A stretch of 22,114 bases of DNA from a virus, in the IMG/VR virus record IMGVR_UViG_3300044712_002045, positions 1 through 22,114 of that record, one strand, 5' to 3'. Numbering within the stretch: the first letter of the stretch is position 1; each line of letters opens with the position of its first letter. Made by a program: the position numbers and the translations under genes. The notes beneath the pieces were generated by a model. That model searched no databases. It was not told where the DNA came from and was given only the letters and a program-made list of their open reading frames with translations. This document shows positions 1-6,751 of the stretch, one piece after another.

Positions 1-280
1 ACTTGCAGTCGACGTTCGCGGCCCACTTCACGGCGGCCTCGTAGGCCTCGCGCGTGAGCTCCTGGCCGATGGCGAAGCCCTTGCCGAGCTTCATCCCGGC
101 GAAGAGCCAGTCGGCGGTGCCGAGCTCCTCGGCCCAGGCCTCGATCGTCTTGAGGCCCTCGAGCGGCGCCTCGTCGGCCTTCGGCTGCTCGGCCGGAGCG
201 GCCAGCGGCGCCTCGTCGGCGACGGGCCCCTCGGAGGTCTGCGCGAGCTCGTCGACCTGGTCCTTCTGCTTCTTGCTCAT
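1..280 (-). CDS. Phage structural-module protein, 3' end cut by window edge
   Basis: This is the N-terminal part (about 93 residues) of a protein that continues past position 1. It begins MSKKQKDQVDELAQ, and its start overlaps the stop of the preceding gene by four bases (ATGA at 277-280), so the two are translationally coupled. Residues 1-45 are acidic and Ala/Pro-rich with a repeated ADEAPL motif (twice) and look disordered. From about residue 46 a compact segment follows with the core TIEAWAEELGT and ELTREAYEAAV, probably helical. Short helical proteins of this look occur downstream of head-completion genes in Mu-like and related phages, but I do not recognise a characterised family. Its position after the tail-terminator-like gene suggests a head-tail junction or tail role, which is inference only. 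Confidence 0.75.
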   Translation of the reverse strand, partial: MSKKQKDQVDELAQTSEGPVADEAPLAAPAEQPKADEAPLEGLKTIEAWAEELGTADWLFAGMKLGKGFAIGQELTREAYEAAVKWAANVDCK

Positions 281-801
281 GGCTCTCCTGCCTCGACGAC
301 GCCGTCACCCTGCTGCGCGCCGGTGGCGTCGAGCTCGAGCTTGTTCGGCTGCACCGTCTGGTACGTCTTCGCTTCGACCGGGACGCTAGGAACGAACGTC
401 ACGAGCGCCACGTGGCCGTGGTCGGTGTGGGTCGGCTGCAACCACTCCTCGCCGCCCATCTCCACCGAGCCCCACGAGGAGCGGTAGATCGCGACGAGGA
501 GGTTGTGCACCAGGTCCTCGCACGCGTCGTAGCTCTCGGTCGGCGTGTCGGCGGCGGCCCAGCAGTGAGCCACGATCGACGGTGCGCGCGTGAGGAGCCT
601 GCGCGGCTGCGAGCGGTCCTTCTTCTCGAACCCCTTCGACTCGGGCGCGCCGTGGCGCACCGTCGTGGGCACCCAGATGACGCGCGGCGGAGCGAGGTCC
701 TGCCGGTCGAGGTCACGGCTGCCGAGCCCGAACGTGATCTTCGGGTAGATCTTGCGGAGCGCATCCTCGAGCTCGGCGAGGAGGGCGGTGACGCGGGCCA
801 T
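277..801 (-). CDS. Putative tail-terminator / tail-completion protein
   Basis: The 174-residue protein starts MARVTALLAELEDALRKI, has the central core PPRVIWVPTTVRHGAP and a later conserved-looking DACEDLVHNLLVAIY. This layout (N-terminal helix, a beta strand with R-V-I-W, a mid-length helix around a D-L-V-H-N-L motif, then beta strands) resembles small phage neck or tail-terminator proteins that sit just after the gpG/HK97-gp10-type gene. The last 25 residues are polar and probably flexible. It lies four bases after the virion morphogenesis gene and overlaps the next gene by four bases. No catalytic motif is visible. The assignment rests mostly on gene order, with weak support from the fold-like pattern. 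Confidence 0.6.
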   Translation of the reverse strand: MARVTALLAELEDALRKIYPKITFGLGSRDLDRQDLAPPRVIWVPTTVRHGAPESKGFEKKDRSQPRRLLTRAPSIVAHCWAAADTPTESYDACEDLVHNLLVAIYRSSWGSVEMGGEEWLQPTHTDHGHVALVTFVPSVPVEAKTYQTVQPNKLELDATGAQQGDGVVEAGEP

Positions 802-805
802 CCTG

Positions 806-1321
806 TTACCCCTTCATGAGCCGCGAGATGAACCGCTTGCCGGTCTCCTGCAGCGCCTTCGACCAGATCGGGCCGAGGCGCCCCTCCGGGACCATCATGC
901 GCTGCGGGATCGTGACCTCACGCGCGAAGATCCACTCGGTGAAGCGTCGCTTCCGCCCGTGGATCTTGCCGCGGAAGCGGAGGAACTTCGCTCGCTTCGG
1001 GCGGATCGTCGCGCCGTACTGGTGCACGGCGGCGCCGATGAAGTTCGTGCCGATCGTGAAGCCGGCCGGGCGCGCGCGGTACGAGAACGAGCTCCGGAGC
1101 CGCCCGGTGTCGAGGAGCGGCTTGCCGCCCGCGCGCAGGCCGAGCTCGGGCCAGGGCTCACCGTACGGGTTTCGCGATTCGCGGAACCCGAGCTGCACCT
1201 GGGCGAGCGCCTCGGCGCCCATGACGTTGGCGAACCGGACGCGGGTGTCGCTCGTCGCGAGCGCCTTCACCTTCGCCTGCAGCCTCGAGAGCTTCGCGAA
1301 GTCGCCGGAGACGCCGCCCAT
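806..1321 (-). CDS. Phage virion morphogenesis protein (Mu gpG / P2 gpS-like)
   Basis: This 171-residue protein carries the typical signature of the phage virion morphogenesis family (Phage_tail_S type): an N-terminal helix, then FRESRNPYGEPWPEL, then GGKPLLDTGRLRSSFSY, then GTNFIGAAVHQYGATI. Family members are head-tail joining or tail-completion factors of Mu- and P2-like phages. The C-terminal half is strongly basic (KRAKFLRFRGKIHGRKRRF), which is longer and more charged than in many relatives. The start ATG at 1319-1321 lies three bases past the connector gene's stop. The neighbours (gp36-like connector upstream, terminator-like gene downstream) fit the usual order. Confidence 0.85.
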   Translation of the reverse strand: MGGVSGDFAKLSRLQAKVKALATSDTRVRFANVMGAEALAQVQLGFRESRNPYGEPWPELGLRAGGKPLLDTGRLRSSFSYRARPAGFTIGTNFIGAAVHQYGATIRPKRAKFLRFRGKIHGRKRRFTEWIFAREVTIPQRMMVPEGRLGPIWSKALQETGKRFISRLMKG

Positions 1322-1324
1322 GGG

Positions 1325-2056
1325 TCACCATCCGCGTCGAACGGTCGTCGAGATCACGACGCCGTCGTCTGGCACGGTCGTCGCCGATGAGTCGGTGAGG
1401 CCGATCGGGTCGGCCTTCGACGCCGCGACGTCGGCGAGCCACTTCATCGCGTCGAGGTAGCGGTCGCGCACGTTCTGGTCGTCGCCGTCAGGGTTGAATC
1501 CGCGCACGCTCAGGATGTCGTACGCGGAGATCTTGCAGATGGCCTGCGTGATGTCGGAGCCCCACGTGAGGATCGGCAGCGTGTAACGCGTGGCGAGCTT
1601 GCCGCTCGCGAGCTCGGTCGTCGCGGCGAGCGCCTCCGCGATCTTCGACGGCTTCAGCGCCGCAGAGGTTGCGGCGGGGAGGCCGTGCGTCGCGAAGTCG
1701 TCGAGGTTCGCGAAGCAGAGGCCCCGCGTGCCGACGACCTGGAATGTGAACGACGGGCCGGTGCCCGCGACCGTCCAGGCGACGCGCACGTAGCGCTCCG
1801 GCGAGACGAACGAGACCTTCTCGGTGCCGAGCGTGGTCGCGCGCGCGAACGAGCCGAAGGGCGTCCAGCCCGTCAGCCCGTCCGCGGACGCCTCGAGGCG
1901 AACGTCGAGCAACGGAGAGGAGCCGCTGGCGGCGGTCACGGCGATCGTCTGCCGGAGCAGCCGGTCGCGCGTGCCGAGGTCGACTGCGGAGCCGGCGCCG
2001 TTCGACGTCTGCGTGCCGGAGGCGAGCAGCGTCGTCGCCGACTCCCAGTTCGACAC
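1325..2056 (-). CDS. Mu gp36-like (DUF1320) connector fused to an N-terminal beta domain
   Basis: The protein has 243 residues and a GTG start at 2054-2056, three bases after the previous stop. Residues about 111-235 match the Mu gp36/DUF1320 pattern: FANLDDFATHG, SGKLATRYTLPI, AICKISAYDIL and a DRYLDAMKWLADVA segment. This family is a head-tail connector component. Residues 1-109 are an extra domain not needed in ordinary gp36 proteins. It is beta-rich and ends in GTGPSFTFQVVG, and it is visibly related to the whole of the neighbouring 119-residue protein (2060-2419): both contain SPLL/PSLTV, an E-x-S-x-D-G core, a T/N-x-W, R-x-V-R and GTxPSFTF. So a free beta-sandwich virion protein appears to have been copied and fused onto the connector. 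The exact role of the added domain is unknown. Confidence 0.8.
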   Translation of the reverse strand: MSNWESATTLLASGTQTSNGAGSAVDLGTRDRLLRQTIAVTAASGSSPLLDVRLEASADGLTGWTPFGSFARATTLGTEKVSFVSPERYVRVAWTVAGTGPSFTFQVVGTRGLCFANLDDFATHGLPAATSAALKPSKIAEALAATTELASGKLATRYTLPILTWGSDITQAICKISAYDILSVRGFNPDGDDQNVRDRYLDAMKWLADVAASKADPIGLTDSSATTVPDDGVVISTTVRRGW

Positions 2057-2059
2057 GGC

Positions 2060-2419
2060 TTACTTCGCCTCGCCGTTGATGCCGAACGTGAAGCTCGGCG
2101 TCGTGCCCGAGATCGCGCAGTTCGCACGCACGAAGCGATCGAGACCGGCGAAGACCTTGCGGGTCGTGCCGGCCGCGTTCTGCGCGGCGTACGCGGCGAC
2201 CGTCTGCCAGTTCGTCGAGCCGTCCTTCGACGTCTCGATCGTGACGGTGAGGCTCGGCGTCGTGCCGCTCGCCGCCGAGATGACGAGGTCGAGCGCCGCG
2301 GTCCCGCGGTCGCCGATCTCGACGGCCGGACCCTGGAAGGTGGCCGTGCGCGCCGCGCTGTCGAGGACGGTGACGTCCAACGTGTTGGCCCACTGGCCGT
2401 TTGCCTTCTGGTAGCCCAT
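2060..2419 (-). CDS. Beta-sandwich virion protein (paralogue of the connector's N-terminal domain)
   Basis: This 119-residue protein has the strand-like alternation of a small beta-sandwich: ALDLVISAASG, SLTVTIETSKDGSTNW, DRFVRANCAI, GTTPSFTFGING. The start is supported by a strong ribosome-binding sequence, AAGGAAG, five bases before the ATG at 2417-2419. The region from about residue 40 to 116 aligns by eye with residues 35-108 of the next gene product, sharing the E-x-S-x-D-G, R-x-V-R and PSFTF landmarks. It is encoded among the head and connector genes, so a decoration, neck or tail-tube-associated role is plausible. I cannot assign a named family. No signal peptide or membrane segment is visible. 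Confidence 0.7.
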   Translation of the reverse strand: MGYQKANGQWANTLDVTVLDSAARTATFQGPAVEIGDRGTAALDLVISAASGTTPSLTVTIETSKDGSTNWQTVAAYAAQNAAGTTRKVFAGLDRFVRANCAISGTTPSFTFGINGEAK

Positions 2420-2437
2420 GTGATCTTCCTTCTCGTT

Positions 2438-2713
2438 TCAGAGGGCGGCCCACGCCTCGAGGATCGCTGTGGCGTCCCTCGAGCCGAACCCAGACCAGGC
2501 GAGCTCGGTGGCGTCGGCGCCGTCGAGGTCTTCCTTGGTCGAGTAGCCCGCCGCGACGAGCCGATCGCGGTGGGGGAACGTCGTCGGGAGCGCCGTGCCG
2601 GGCTCCGCTTCCTGCTTGGCGCGCCACGTCGACGCGAGCGAGCTGCACGCCGCCACGGCGACGAGGCGCTTCAGCAGGTAGAAGCGGCGCGGGCTCGTGA
2701 CCCGCGCCCCCAT
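2438..2713 (-). CDS. Small head-module protein with helix-hairpin-helix-like C-terminus
   Basis: This is a 91-residue protein. The N-terminal third is basic (TSPRRFYLLKRLVAVAA) and helical. The C-terminal part, LVAAGYSTKEDLDGADATEL followed by GFGSRDATAILEAWAAL, has the spacing of a helix-hairpin-helix unit: a helix, a turn, then G-F-G-S-x-x-A in place of the usual G-I-G-x-x-x-A. Such units bind DNA non-specifically in other proteins. Comparable small HhH-bearing proteins occur near the capsid gene in Mu-like phages. The start lies two bases after the upstream stop with no clear Shine-Dalgarno, so it is probably translated by coupling. Function is unproven. Head completion or DNA contact at the portal is a reasonable guess. 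Confidence 0.65.
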   Translation of the reverse strand: MGARVTSPRRFYLLKRLVAVAACSSLASTWRAKQEAEPGTALPTTFPHRDRLVAAGYSTKEDLDGADATELAWSGFGSRDATAILEAWAAL

Positions 2714-2715
2714 GG

Positions 2716-3027
2716 TCAGCCGCCCTTGCGGCTGCGGCGCGGCTCGCCCGTGGGCTCCGCAGCCGGTTCGGCGGCAGGCTCCTCGGGCGAGGCCGGCGCG
2801 GCGGCCGGTTCGGCGGCAGGCTCGGCCGCCGGAGCAGCGTCCGCGACCTGCGCGGGCGCAGCCTTCAGCGCGGCGAGCTCCTGCTCCTTGGCGGCGACGT
2901 CGGCCTTCGCGTCGCTGAGCGCGAGCTCGGCCTTCGCCGCGATGTCGCGCGCACGCTCGAGCGCGAGCTCGGCGCGGGCGACCTTGTCCTCCGGCTGGTA
3001 GTGCCGGCGAAGCGTCGCGGTGCTCAT
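2716..3027 (-). CDS. Coiled-coil protein with Glu-Pro-Ala repeats
   Basis: This 103-residue protein begins MSTATLRRHYQPEDKVARAEL. Residues 15-55 form a heptad-like coiled coil rich in Ala, Leu, Glu and Lys (ALERARDIAAKAELALSDAK). Residues about 63-94 are a low-complexity AEPAAEPAAAP-type stretch, and the last residues are basic (RRSRKGG). The stop lies two bases before the next gene. The gene follows the major capsid gene closely (start seven bases after its stop). A structural or assembly role in the head is inferred from position. No family was recognised. Confidence 0.65.
   Translation of the reverse strand: MSTATLRRHYQPEDKVARAELALERARDIAAKAELALSDAKADVAAKEQELAALKAAPAQVADAAPAAEPAAEPAAAPASPEEPAAEPAAEPTGEPRRSRKGG
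2762..2823. repeat. 20-bp direct repeat inside the Glu-Pro-Ala tract
   Basis: The sequence GCCGGTTCGGCGGCAGGCTC occurs at 2762-2781 and again, identical, at 2804-2823, 42 bases (14 codons) apart. It encodes the repeated EPAAEP unit of the coiled-coil protein. The perfect identity at synonymous positions suggests a recent in-frame duplication. Confidence 0.8.
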
Positions 3028-3034
3028 GCGCCGC

Positions 3035-3904
3035 TCACTTCGTCTTGAGGATGACGACGCCGGGCTTGGTGGCGCCCGCCATCGGGTTGTAGCGGTGCAC
3101 CGCGTAGTACATGTGCACGGCCGCGATGTTCGCGTTGATGAGGATGTCCTTGTCGGTCAGGACCTCCGGATTCCCGTTCACCCACGCCGCGAGCGCGCCG
3201 CGCTTGCAGAGCAGGTTCGAGTAGACGCTCGAGGCGACGTTGATGCGGTCGCTCACCATGACCGGGATGCCCGCGAACTTCGACAGGCCGCCCTCGTTGA
3301 TGTCGGTGAGGAGCGGACGGCCGCCGGCGTCCTTGACCTTCAGCATGTCGCCGAAGACCTTGGAGTGAACGACCATGAGCGCGATCGCGTCGGCCTCGTC
3401 GCCCCACTTCTGACGGGAGTCGATGACCGCGTCGTACGTGATGGTGCCCGCGCCGCTCGCCGACACGTCGTTCACGTACGACGAGTAGCTCGTGGTGTCG
3501 CTCGCCACCGTGATGAGCTCCTTGTCGAGGCGGCGGAAGAAGCCCTCGACGAGCTGGCGCGCGGCCTCCTCGTACGGGTCGAGGCCCGCGGCGGCCCACT
3601 CGGCCCACTGCGTGAGCTCGAACGCCTTGCCCGAGTGCTTGACCGTCGCGCTCGTCTGGCTCGAGGTCTGGGTCGCCGGCGTCAGCGCGTCGCCGTCGTT
3701 GACCAGGTCCTCGAACTCACCGAGCGAGGTGAAGTAGGGAACCTTGATCGTGGTGCCGACGCTGGCGCGCCCGCTCTTCGGCATCGTGAGCGACGTCGCC
3801 GCCGCACCGCTCCCGTAGAGCGCCATCTTGCCGGTGAACGCCGCCTTGACGGCATCGGCGAGGATCTCCGGGACGAAGAAGTCCGTGGTCTTGTTGATCG
3901 CCAT
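3035..3904 (-). CDS. Major capsid protein (HK97-fold, predicted)
   Basis: This 289-residue protein begins MAINKTTDFFVPEILADAV, which is typical of phage coat proteins that start with a short N-arm. It continues with KVPYFTSLGEFEDL, a long helix with ARQLVEGFFRRLDKELI (spine-helix-like), then VIDSRQKWGDEADAIALMVVHSKVFGDML and FAGIPVMVSDRI, the A-domain pattern seen in HK97-fold coat proteins of this size. It ends AGATKPGVVILKTK. The start is supported by GGAG seven bases before the ATG at 3902-3904. The gene lies directly after the protease-scaffold gene, the expected order. Whether it belongs to the P22-type or another coat subfamily cannot be decided here. There is no long N-terminal delta domain, which fits a separate scaffold made from the preceding gene. 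Confidence 0.85.
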   Translation of the reverse strand: MAINKTTDFFVPEILADAVKAAFTGKMALYGSGAAATSLTMPKSGRASVGTTIKVPYFTSLGEFEDLVNDGDALTPATQTSSQTSATVKHSGKAFELTQWAEWAAAGLDPYEEAARQLVEGFFRRLDKELITVASDTTSYSSYVNDVSASGAGTITYDAVIDSRQKWGDEADAIALMVVHSKVFGDMLKVKDAGGRPLLTDINEGGLSKFAGIPVMVSDRINVASSVYSNLLCKRGALAAWVNGNPEVLTDKDILINANIAAVHMYYAVHRYNPMAGATKPGVVILKTK

Positions 3905-3940
3905 CTCTTGTCTCCGTTGCTTCTCGTCTGACCGTCTGCG

Positions 3941-4492
3941 TCAGCGGGTGGTCTGGTTCTTCGCGGCCTCGTAGGCCGACTTGTCGAGGGTGTAGAGCTG
4001 GTGCTTCTCCATCGGCGTGAGCTGCTTCCAGCCCTTCTCGAGGAGCTTCGCGATGAGCTCGGCGTCGCTGGCGTTGGTCGTCGGCGTCGGCTGCACCTGC
4101 GTCTCGCCCTTCTCGGCGAGCGCCGGGATCGCCGGGGCCTTCTCGAGGAACGCCTTCAGGGTGTCGATGCCGACCGAGCGGGCCCACTCCTCGAGCGCCG
4201 GGGTGAGCTTGCGGTCCGCCTTGCCCTTCGCGATGAGCGCGTCGAGCTCGCGCGCGACGTTCGCCTGCTCGAGCTCGGCGAGCTTCGCGTTCGCGGCCTC
4301 GAGCTGCTCGGCCGCGGCCTTCCACGCCGTGACGATGCCGAGCGCCTTGTCGTGCGAGTCGGCGCCGACGGCCGCGAGGAGCGCCTTCAGCGCCTTGCCG
4401 TCCTCGGCGAGGGCCTTCGCGAACGCGAGCGCCTCCTCCTCGGTGGTGGTCTCGGCGAGGCCCAGCGCGATCGCGATCTGCTTCACGTTCAT
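3941..4492 (-). CDS. Nested in-frame scaffold protein (internal start, like Mu gpZ)
   Basis: The protease gene contains an in-frame ATG at 4490-4492 (Met175) exactly where the protease domain ends. GGAG lies six bases upstream of it. Translation from there gives a 183-residue protein, MNVKQIAIALGLAETTTEEE onward, that is only the helical scaffold domain. Mu uses the same layout: gpI (protease-scaffold) and gpZ (scaffold alone) share a C-terminus. The internal start is inference from the ribosome-binding sequence and the domain boundary. It would supply many scaffold copies for each protease copy. Confidence 0.6.
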   Translation of the reverse strand: MNVKQIAIALGLAETTTEEEALAFAKALAEDGKALKALLAAVGADSHDKALGIVTAWKAAAEQLEAANAKLAELEQANVARELDALIAKGKADRKLTPALEEWARSVGIDTLKAFLEKAPAIPALAEKGETQVQPTPTTNASDAELIAKLLEKGWKQLTPMEKHQLYTLDKSAYEAAKNQTTR

Positions 4493-5014
4493 GTCGTTCT
4501 CCGTCTTCTGCGAGCGCGCGATGAGCGCACGCACCTGGTCGTCGAAGGCCTTCGCGGCGACCGCCACGGCCTCGGGGTTGGCCGGGATGGGCACCACGCT
4601 GATCTCCATCAGCTCGTTGCCCGTCAGGACGAAGACGTCCTTCCCGTTCACGTTCTGCATCTGCGCAGACTTCGACCGGAAGCCGACCGACACCGCGCGG
4701 AGCGAGCCCTGCACGATGCCCTGCCAGACCATCTCGGCCATGGGGTTCGCGCGCGCGTCGACGAAGTTCAGCGACGCGAGCAGCTTCCCATCCTCGACGC
4801 GGACGTTCGACGCGTGCCCGATCGGCAGGCCGTACGAGTTGTGTCCGTACAGCACGACGGGGTTCGCCGCATACCGGGTGAGGTCCCAGTCCTGCGCGAC
4901 GATCTCGCCGTAGCCGTCGATCGCCGTGCTGGATGCCACGACGTCGACCGAGCGCTTGTCTTCGGCCATGGCGCGCACGGCGATGCCGTACGACCGGCGG
5001 AACAGGTCGTTCAT
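3941..5014 (-). CDS. Prohead protease (S78-like) fused to a Mu gpI-type scaffold domain
   Basis: This 357-residue protein has two parts. Residues about 15-150 match HK97-type prohead proteases: VVLYGHNSYGLPIG holds the likely catalytic His58, GSLRAVSVGF the likely nucleophile Ser109, and ELMEISVVPIPANP the conserved acidic residue (Glu137) and closing motif. Spacing (51 and 79 residues from the His) is close to that in HK97 protease. Residues about 175-357 are helical and charged with a coiled-coil stretch (AAAEQLEAANAKLAELEQ) and a C-terminal LLEKGWKQLTPMEKHQLY, the organisation of the Mu gpI protease-scaffold. The start has GAGG five bases upstream. Expected role: assembling the prohead around the scaffold, then digesting it before packaging. 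It lies between the MuF-like gene and the capsid gene. Confidence 0.88.
   Translation of the reverse strand: MNDLFRRSYGIAVRAMAEDKRSVDVVASSTAIDGYGEIVAQDWDLTRYAANPVVLYGHNSYGLPIGHASNVRVEDGKLLASLNFVDARANPMAEMVWQGIVQGSLRAVSVGFRSKSAQMQNVNGKDVFVLTGNELMEISVVPIPANPEAVAVAAKAFDDQVRALIARSQKTENDMNVKQIAIALGLAETTTEEEALAFAKALAEDGKALKALLAAVGADSHDKALGIVTAWKAAAEQLEAANAKLAELEQANVARELDALIAKGKADRKLTPALEEWARSVGIDTLKAFLEKAPAIPALAEKGETQVQPTPTTNASDAELIAKLLEKGWKQLTPMEKHQLYTLDKSAYEAAKNQTTR
4499..4502 (-). promoter_or_regulatory. Internal Shine-Dalgarno for the nested scaffold
   Basis: On the minus strand GGAG is followed by AACGAC and then ATG (4492-4490). This is as good as the ribosome-binding sites in front of the capsid and protease genes, and it sits at the junction between protease and scaffold domains. 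Confidence 0.6.
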
Positions 5015-5038
5015 GTCTGCCTCGTTGTCGACGCGCAG

Positions 5039-5218
5039 CTACTCGAACTGCACGCCTTCGTTGATGACGAACTCGAGCAGCTCGCCGTCGCCGTTCGCCG
5101 CCTTCTCGGCCTCGGCCAAGATCCGCAGGTACTCGGCCTTCGTCCACTTGCGAGCGTCGATGAGCGCCTGCATCTCGTCGGCGAGCTCGCGGAGGCGCGC
5201 CCAATCGGGTTCCTTCAC
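5039..5218 (-). CDS. Small acidic helical protein (59 aa)
   Basis: A 59-residue reading frame starts with GTG at 5216-5218, overlapping the stop of the MuF-like gene by four bases (GTGA), and ends with TAG at 5039-5041. The product starts VKEPDWARLRELADEMQALI and continues through WTKAEYLRILAEAEKA to ELLEFVINEGVQFE. It is mostly helical and acidic. GAGGGG lies seven bases upstream of the GTG. Small proteins of unknown function often lie between the MuF-type gene and the protease in Mu-like phages. The coupled start, ribosome-binding sequence and protein-like composition make it likely to be real. Confidence 0.7.
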   Translation of the reverse strand: MKEPDWARLRELADEMQALIDARKWTKAEYLRILAEAEKAANGDGELLEFVINEGVQFE

Positions 5219-6471
5219 GGCGTCACCCCTCGAGCTGTGAGTACGTCCTCGACCATCTTGAAGCCGACCGGATCGAACTGCCGAAGCGCGTTCCGGTCAA
5301 CGAAGTACGCCGCGAAGCTCTCCGCGAGGTACTCCTTGTAGTTCGTCCCCGCGTACTTCGTGATGGGTGTCTTCGTGGTCCGAAACGCCTTCAGGACGAG
5401 CGCATCGATGGCGCCGTCCTTGCCGGTGTGGTGGATGTGGTGGCCGATCTCGTGGATGAGCGTCCGTCGGCGTGCTTCCTCTTGCGTCAGCGCCGTCGAC
5501 GAGATCGTTCGACTCACGCCGGGCATCAGCGGCTTGCCGAAGGTGAACGACTGACGCACCATCGCGACCCTGATCTGGCCGCTCCGCGTGTCGTACCAGC
5601 CAGCTGCGCCGCGCCCTGCGCTGCGCGACAGCGAGAGCTTCTCGACCGGGTGCTTCTCGAGGAGGTCGAGCAGCGTCGAGTCGGTGACGCCGGCGAAGAG
5701 CTCGCGCACCTGCTTCGCCGCGACGCCCTTCGTCTCGACCGCCTTCACGTGCACGCTGTCGGTGAACTTCGGCGCGGGAGGTGGAGGCGGAGCGAGCTTC
5801 TGCTTCGCGTCGAAGACGAACGAGAGCTGCTTCGGGTAGTCCTTGGTGTCGGGCTCCCACTCGTCATCGCTCGGCGTGACGCCGAAGCCGCCGTCAGGCT
5901 CCTGGTCGGGCGGCGAGGTCGTGACCTTGCCGGCCTGAGCCACCGTCAGCGCGATGAACGAGCTGCGGCAGTTGTGGTGCAGCGGCGGCGTGTGCGTCTG
6001 CCACCAGGCGTCGTTCGCCGGGCGCTTCGTGCCGTCGCAGGCCTTGCAGATGCTCGAGGTGCGACCGTCGAGGATCGCGTCGAACATCCACACCGGCCGA
6101 TCGCCGAGGACGTCGGGGTGCGTGGCCTGCTTGAAGCGGCCCGCGCCGTACGCCATCTGGACGTTGGTGCGGAAGATCGTCTCAAGCCGCCACGGCGGAT
6201 CGGCGACCTTGCTGCCCCAGGCCTTCTTCAGGTCATCGCCGATCGACTTCTTGAAGTCGTCGAGCGACGTGCCCTTCTTGACCGCGTCGTCGATCGCCTT
6301 CCACGCGTGGTGGACCAGGTCGAGCTGAGCGAGGTTCGCGACGGTGAACGCCTTGCGCTTCGCCGCCGCCGACATGCGCCGGTAGTCCGACTTCGACACC
6401 GCGACGCGCTTTTTGAACCACGCGATCGCCTCGTCGAAGTCGACCGGGTCCGCGCTGACGGACCAGGTCAC
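5215..6471 (-). CDS. MuF-like head morphogenesis protein fused to an HExxH metallopeptidase
   Basis: This 418-residue protein starts with GTG at 6469-6471. Residues about 60-175 are the Mu gpF/SPP1 gp7 type minor head domain: IFRTNVQMAYGAGRF, ILDGRTSSICKACDGT and PPLHHNCRSSF, with the usual metal-site pattern C142, C145, H165/H166, C168. Residues 176-235 are a polar linker ending in a proline run (LAPPPPPAPKF). Residues about 238-418 are a separate domain with TLIHEIGHHIHH (His340, Glu341, His344) and, 40 residues later, YLAESFAAYF, whose Glu384 is a likely third zinc ligand. This is a gluzincin-like metallopeptidase layout. MuF proteins with C-terminal toxin or enzyme domains are a known class, and some are thought to be delivered into the host with the DNA. 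Whether this enzyme acts on virion or host proteins is unknown. Confidence 0.87.
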   Translation of the reverse strand: MTWSVSADPVDFDEAIAWFKKRVAVSKSDYRRMSAAAKRKAFTVANLAQLDLVHHAWKAIDDAVKKGTSLDDFKKSIGDDLKKAWGSKVADPPWRLETIFRTNVQMAYGAGRFKQATHPDVLGDRPVWMFDAILDGRTSSICKACDGTKRPANDAWWQTHTPPLHHNCRSSFIALTVAQAGKVTTSPPDQEPDGGFGVTPSDDEWEPDTKDYPKQLSFVFDAKQKLAPPPPPAPKFTDSVHVKAVETKGVAAKQVRELFAGVTDSTLLDLLEKHPVEKLSLSRSAGRGAAGWYDTRSGQIRVAMVRQSFTFGKPLMPGVSRTISSTALTQEEARRRTLIHEIGHHIHHTGKDGAIDALVLKAFRTTKTPITKYAGTNYKEYLAESFAAYFVDRNALRQFDPVGFKMVEDVLTARGVTP

Positions 6472-6475
6472 GGCG

Positions 6476-6751
6476 TCACACGTACAGGAGCAGGAGCCCC
6501 GTCGCCGTGGTGCCCGTCGTCCACACGCGCTGCACGCGCAGCGGAAGCAGGCCCGACCACCCCGTCGCGATCGCGAGCGTAATGGTCGTGCCGCCGACGA
6601 GCGTGACCTTGACGTTGCCGCCAGTGCCCGTGCAGACGATCGCCTGCGAGACGCCGGCGGGGTCGTCGACCGAGTCGCTCAGCGTCGGCGCGACTGCGTT
6701 CTGGAACGGGCCACGCCCGTCGACCTCGCGCCCCTGGAACTTGTCAGCCAT
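6476..6751 (-). CDS. Small head-spike-base-like protein (GTA Rcc01079-type)
   Basis: I place the start at the ATG at 6749-6751 (MADKFQGREVDGRGPFQNAV), giving 91 residues and an eight-base overlap with the end of the portal gene. A longer reading frame upstream exists, but its extra residues are Arg/Ser-rich read-through of portal codons. The sequence has the look of the small proteins described as the spike base of Rhodobacter gene transfer agent: a short polar N-terminus, then VAPTLSDSVDDP, AIVCTGTGGNVKVTLVGG, a middle strand, and LLPLRVQRVWTTGTTATGLLLLYV. In gene transfer agents that protein sits at head vertices. Its position beside the portal supports a head-surface role. Family assignment is from memory of the pattern. 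Confidence 0.65.
   Translation of the reverse strand: MADKFQGREVDGRGPFQNAVAPTLSDSVDDPAGVSQAIVCTGTGGNVKVTLVGGTTITLAIATGWSGLLPLRVQRVWTTGTTATGLLLLYV

Noticed and set aside
1685-3001. 438-codon plus-strand frame
   Set aside because: It is antisense to five confident minus-strand genes. The product is Arg/Ala/Glu-rich and low in complexity, typical of antisense frames in very GC-rich DNA.
4001-5341. 446-codon plus-strand frame opposite the protease-scaffold gene
   Set aside because: The product is a monotonous Arg/Leu/Glu/Val string. The opposite strand encodes a recognisable prohead protease.
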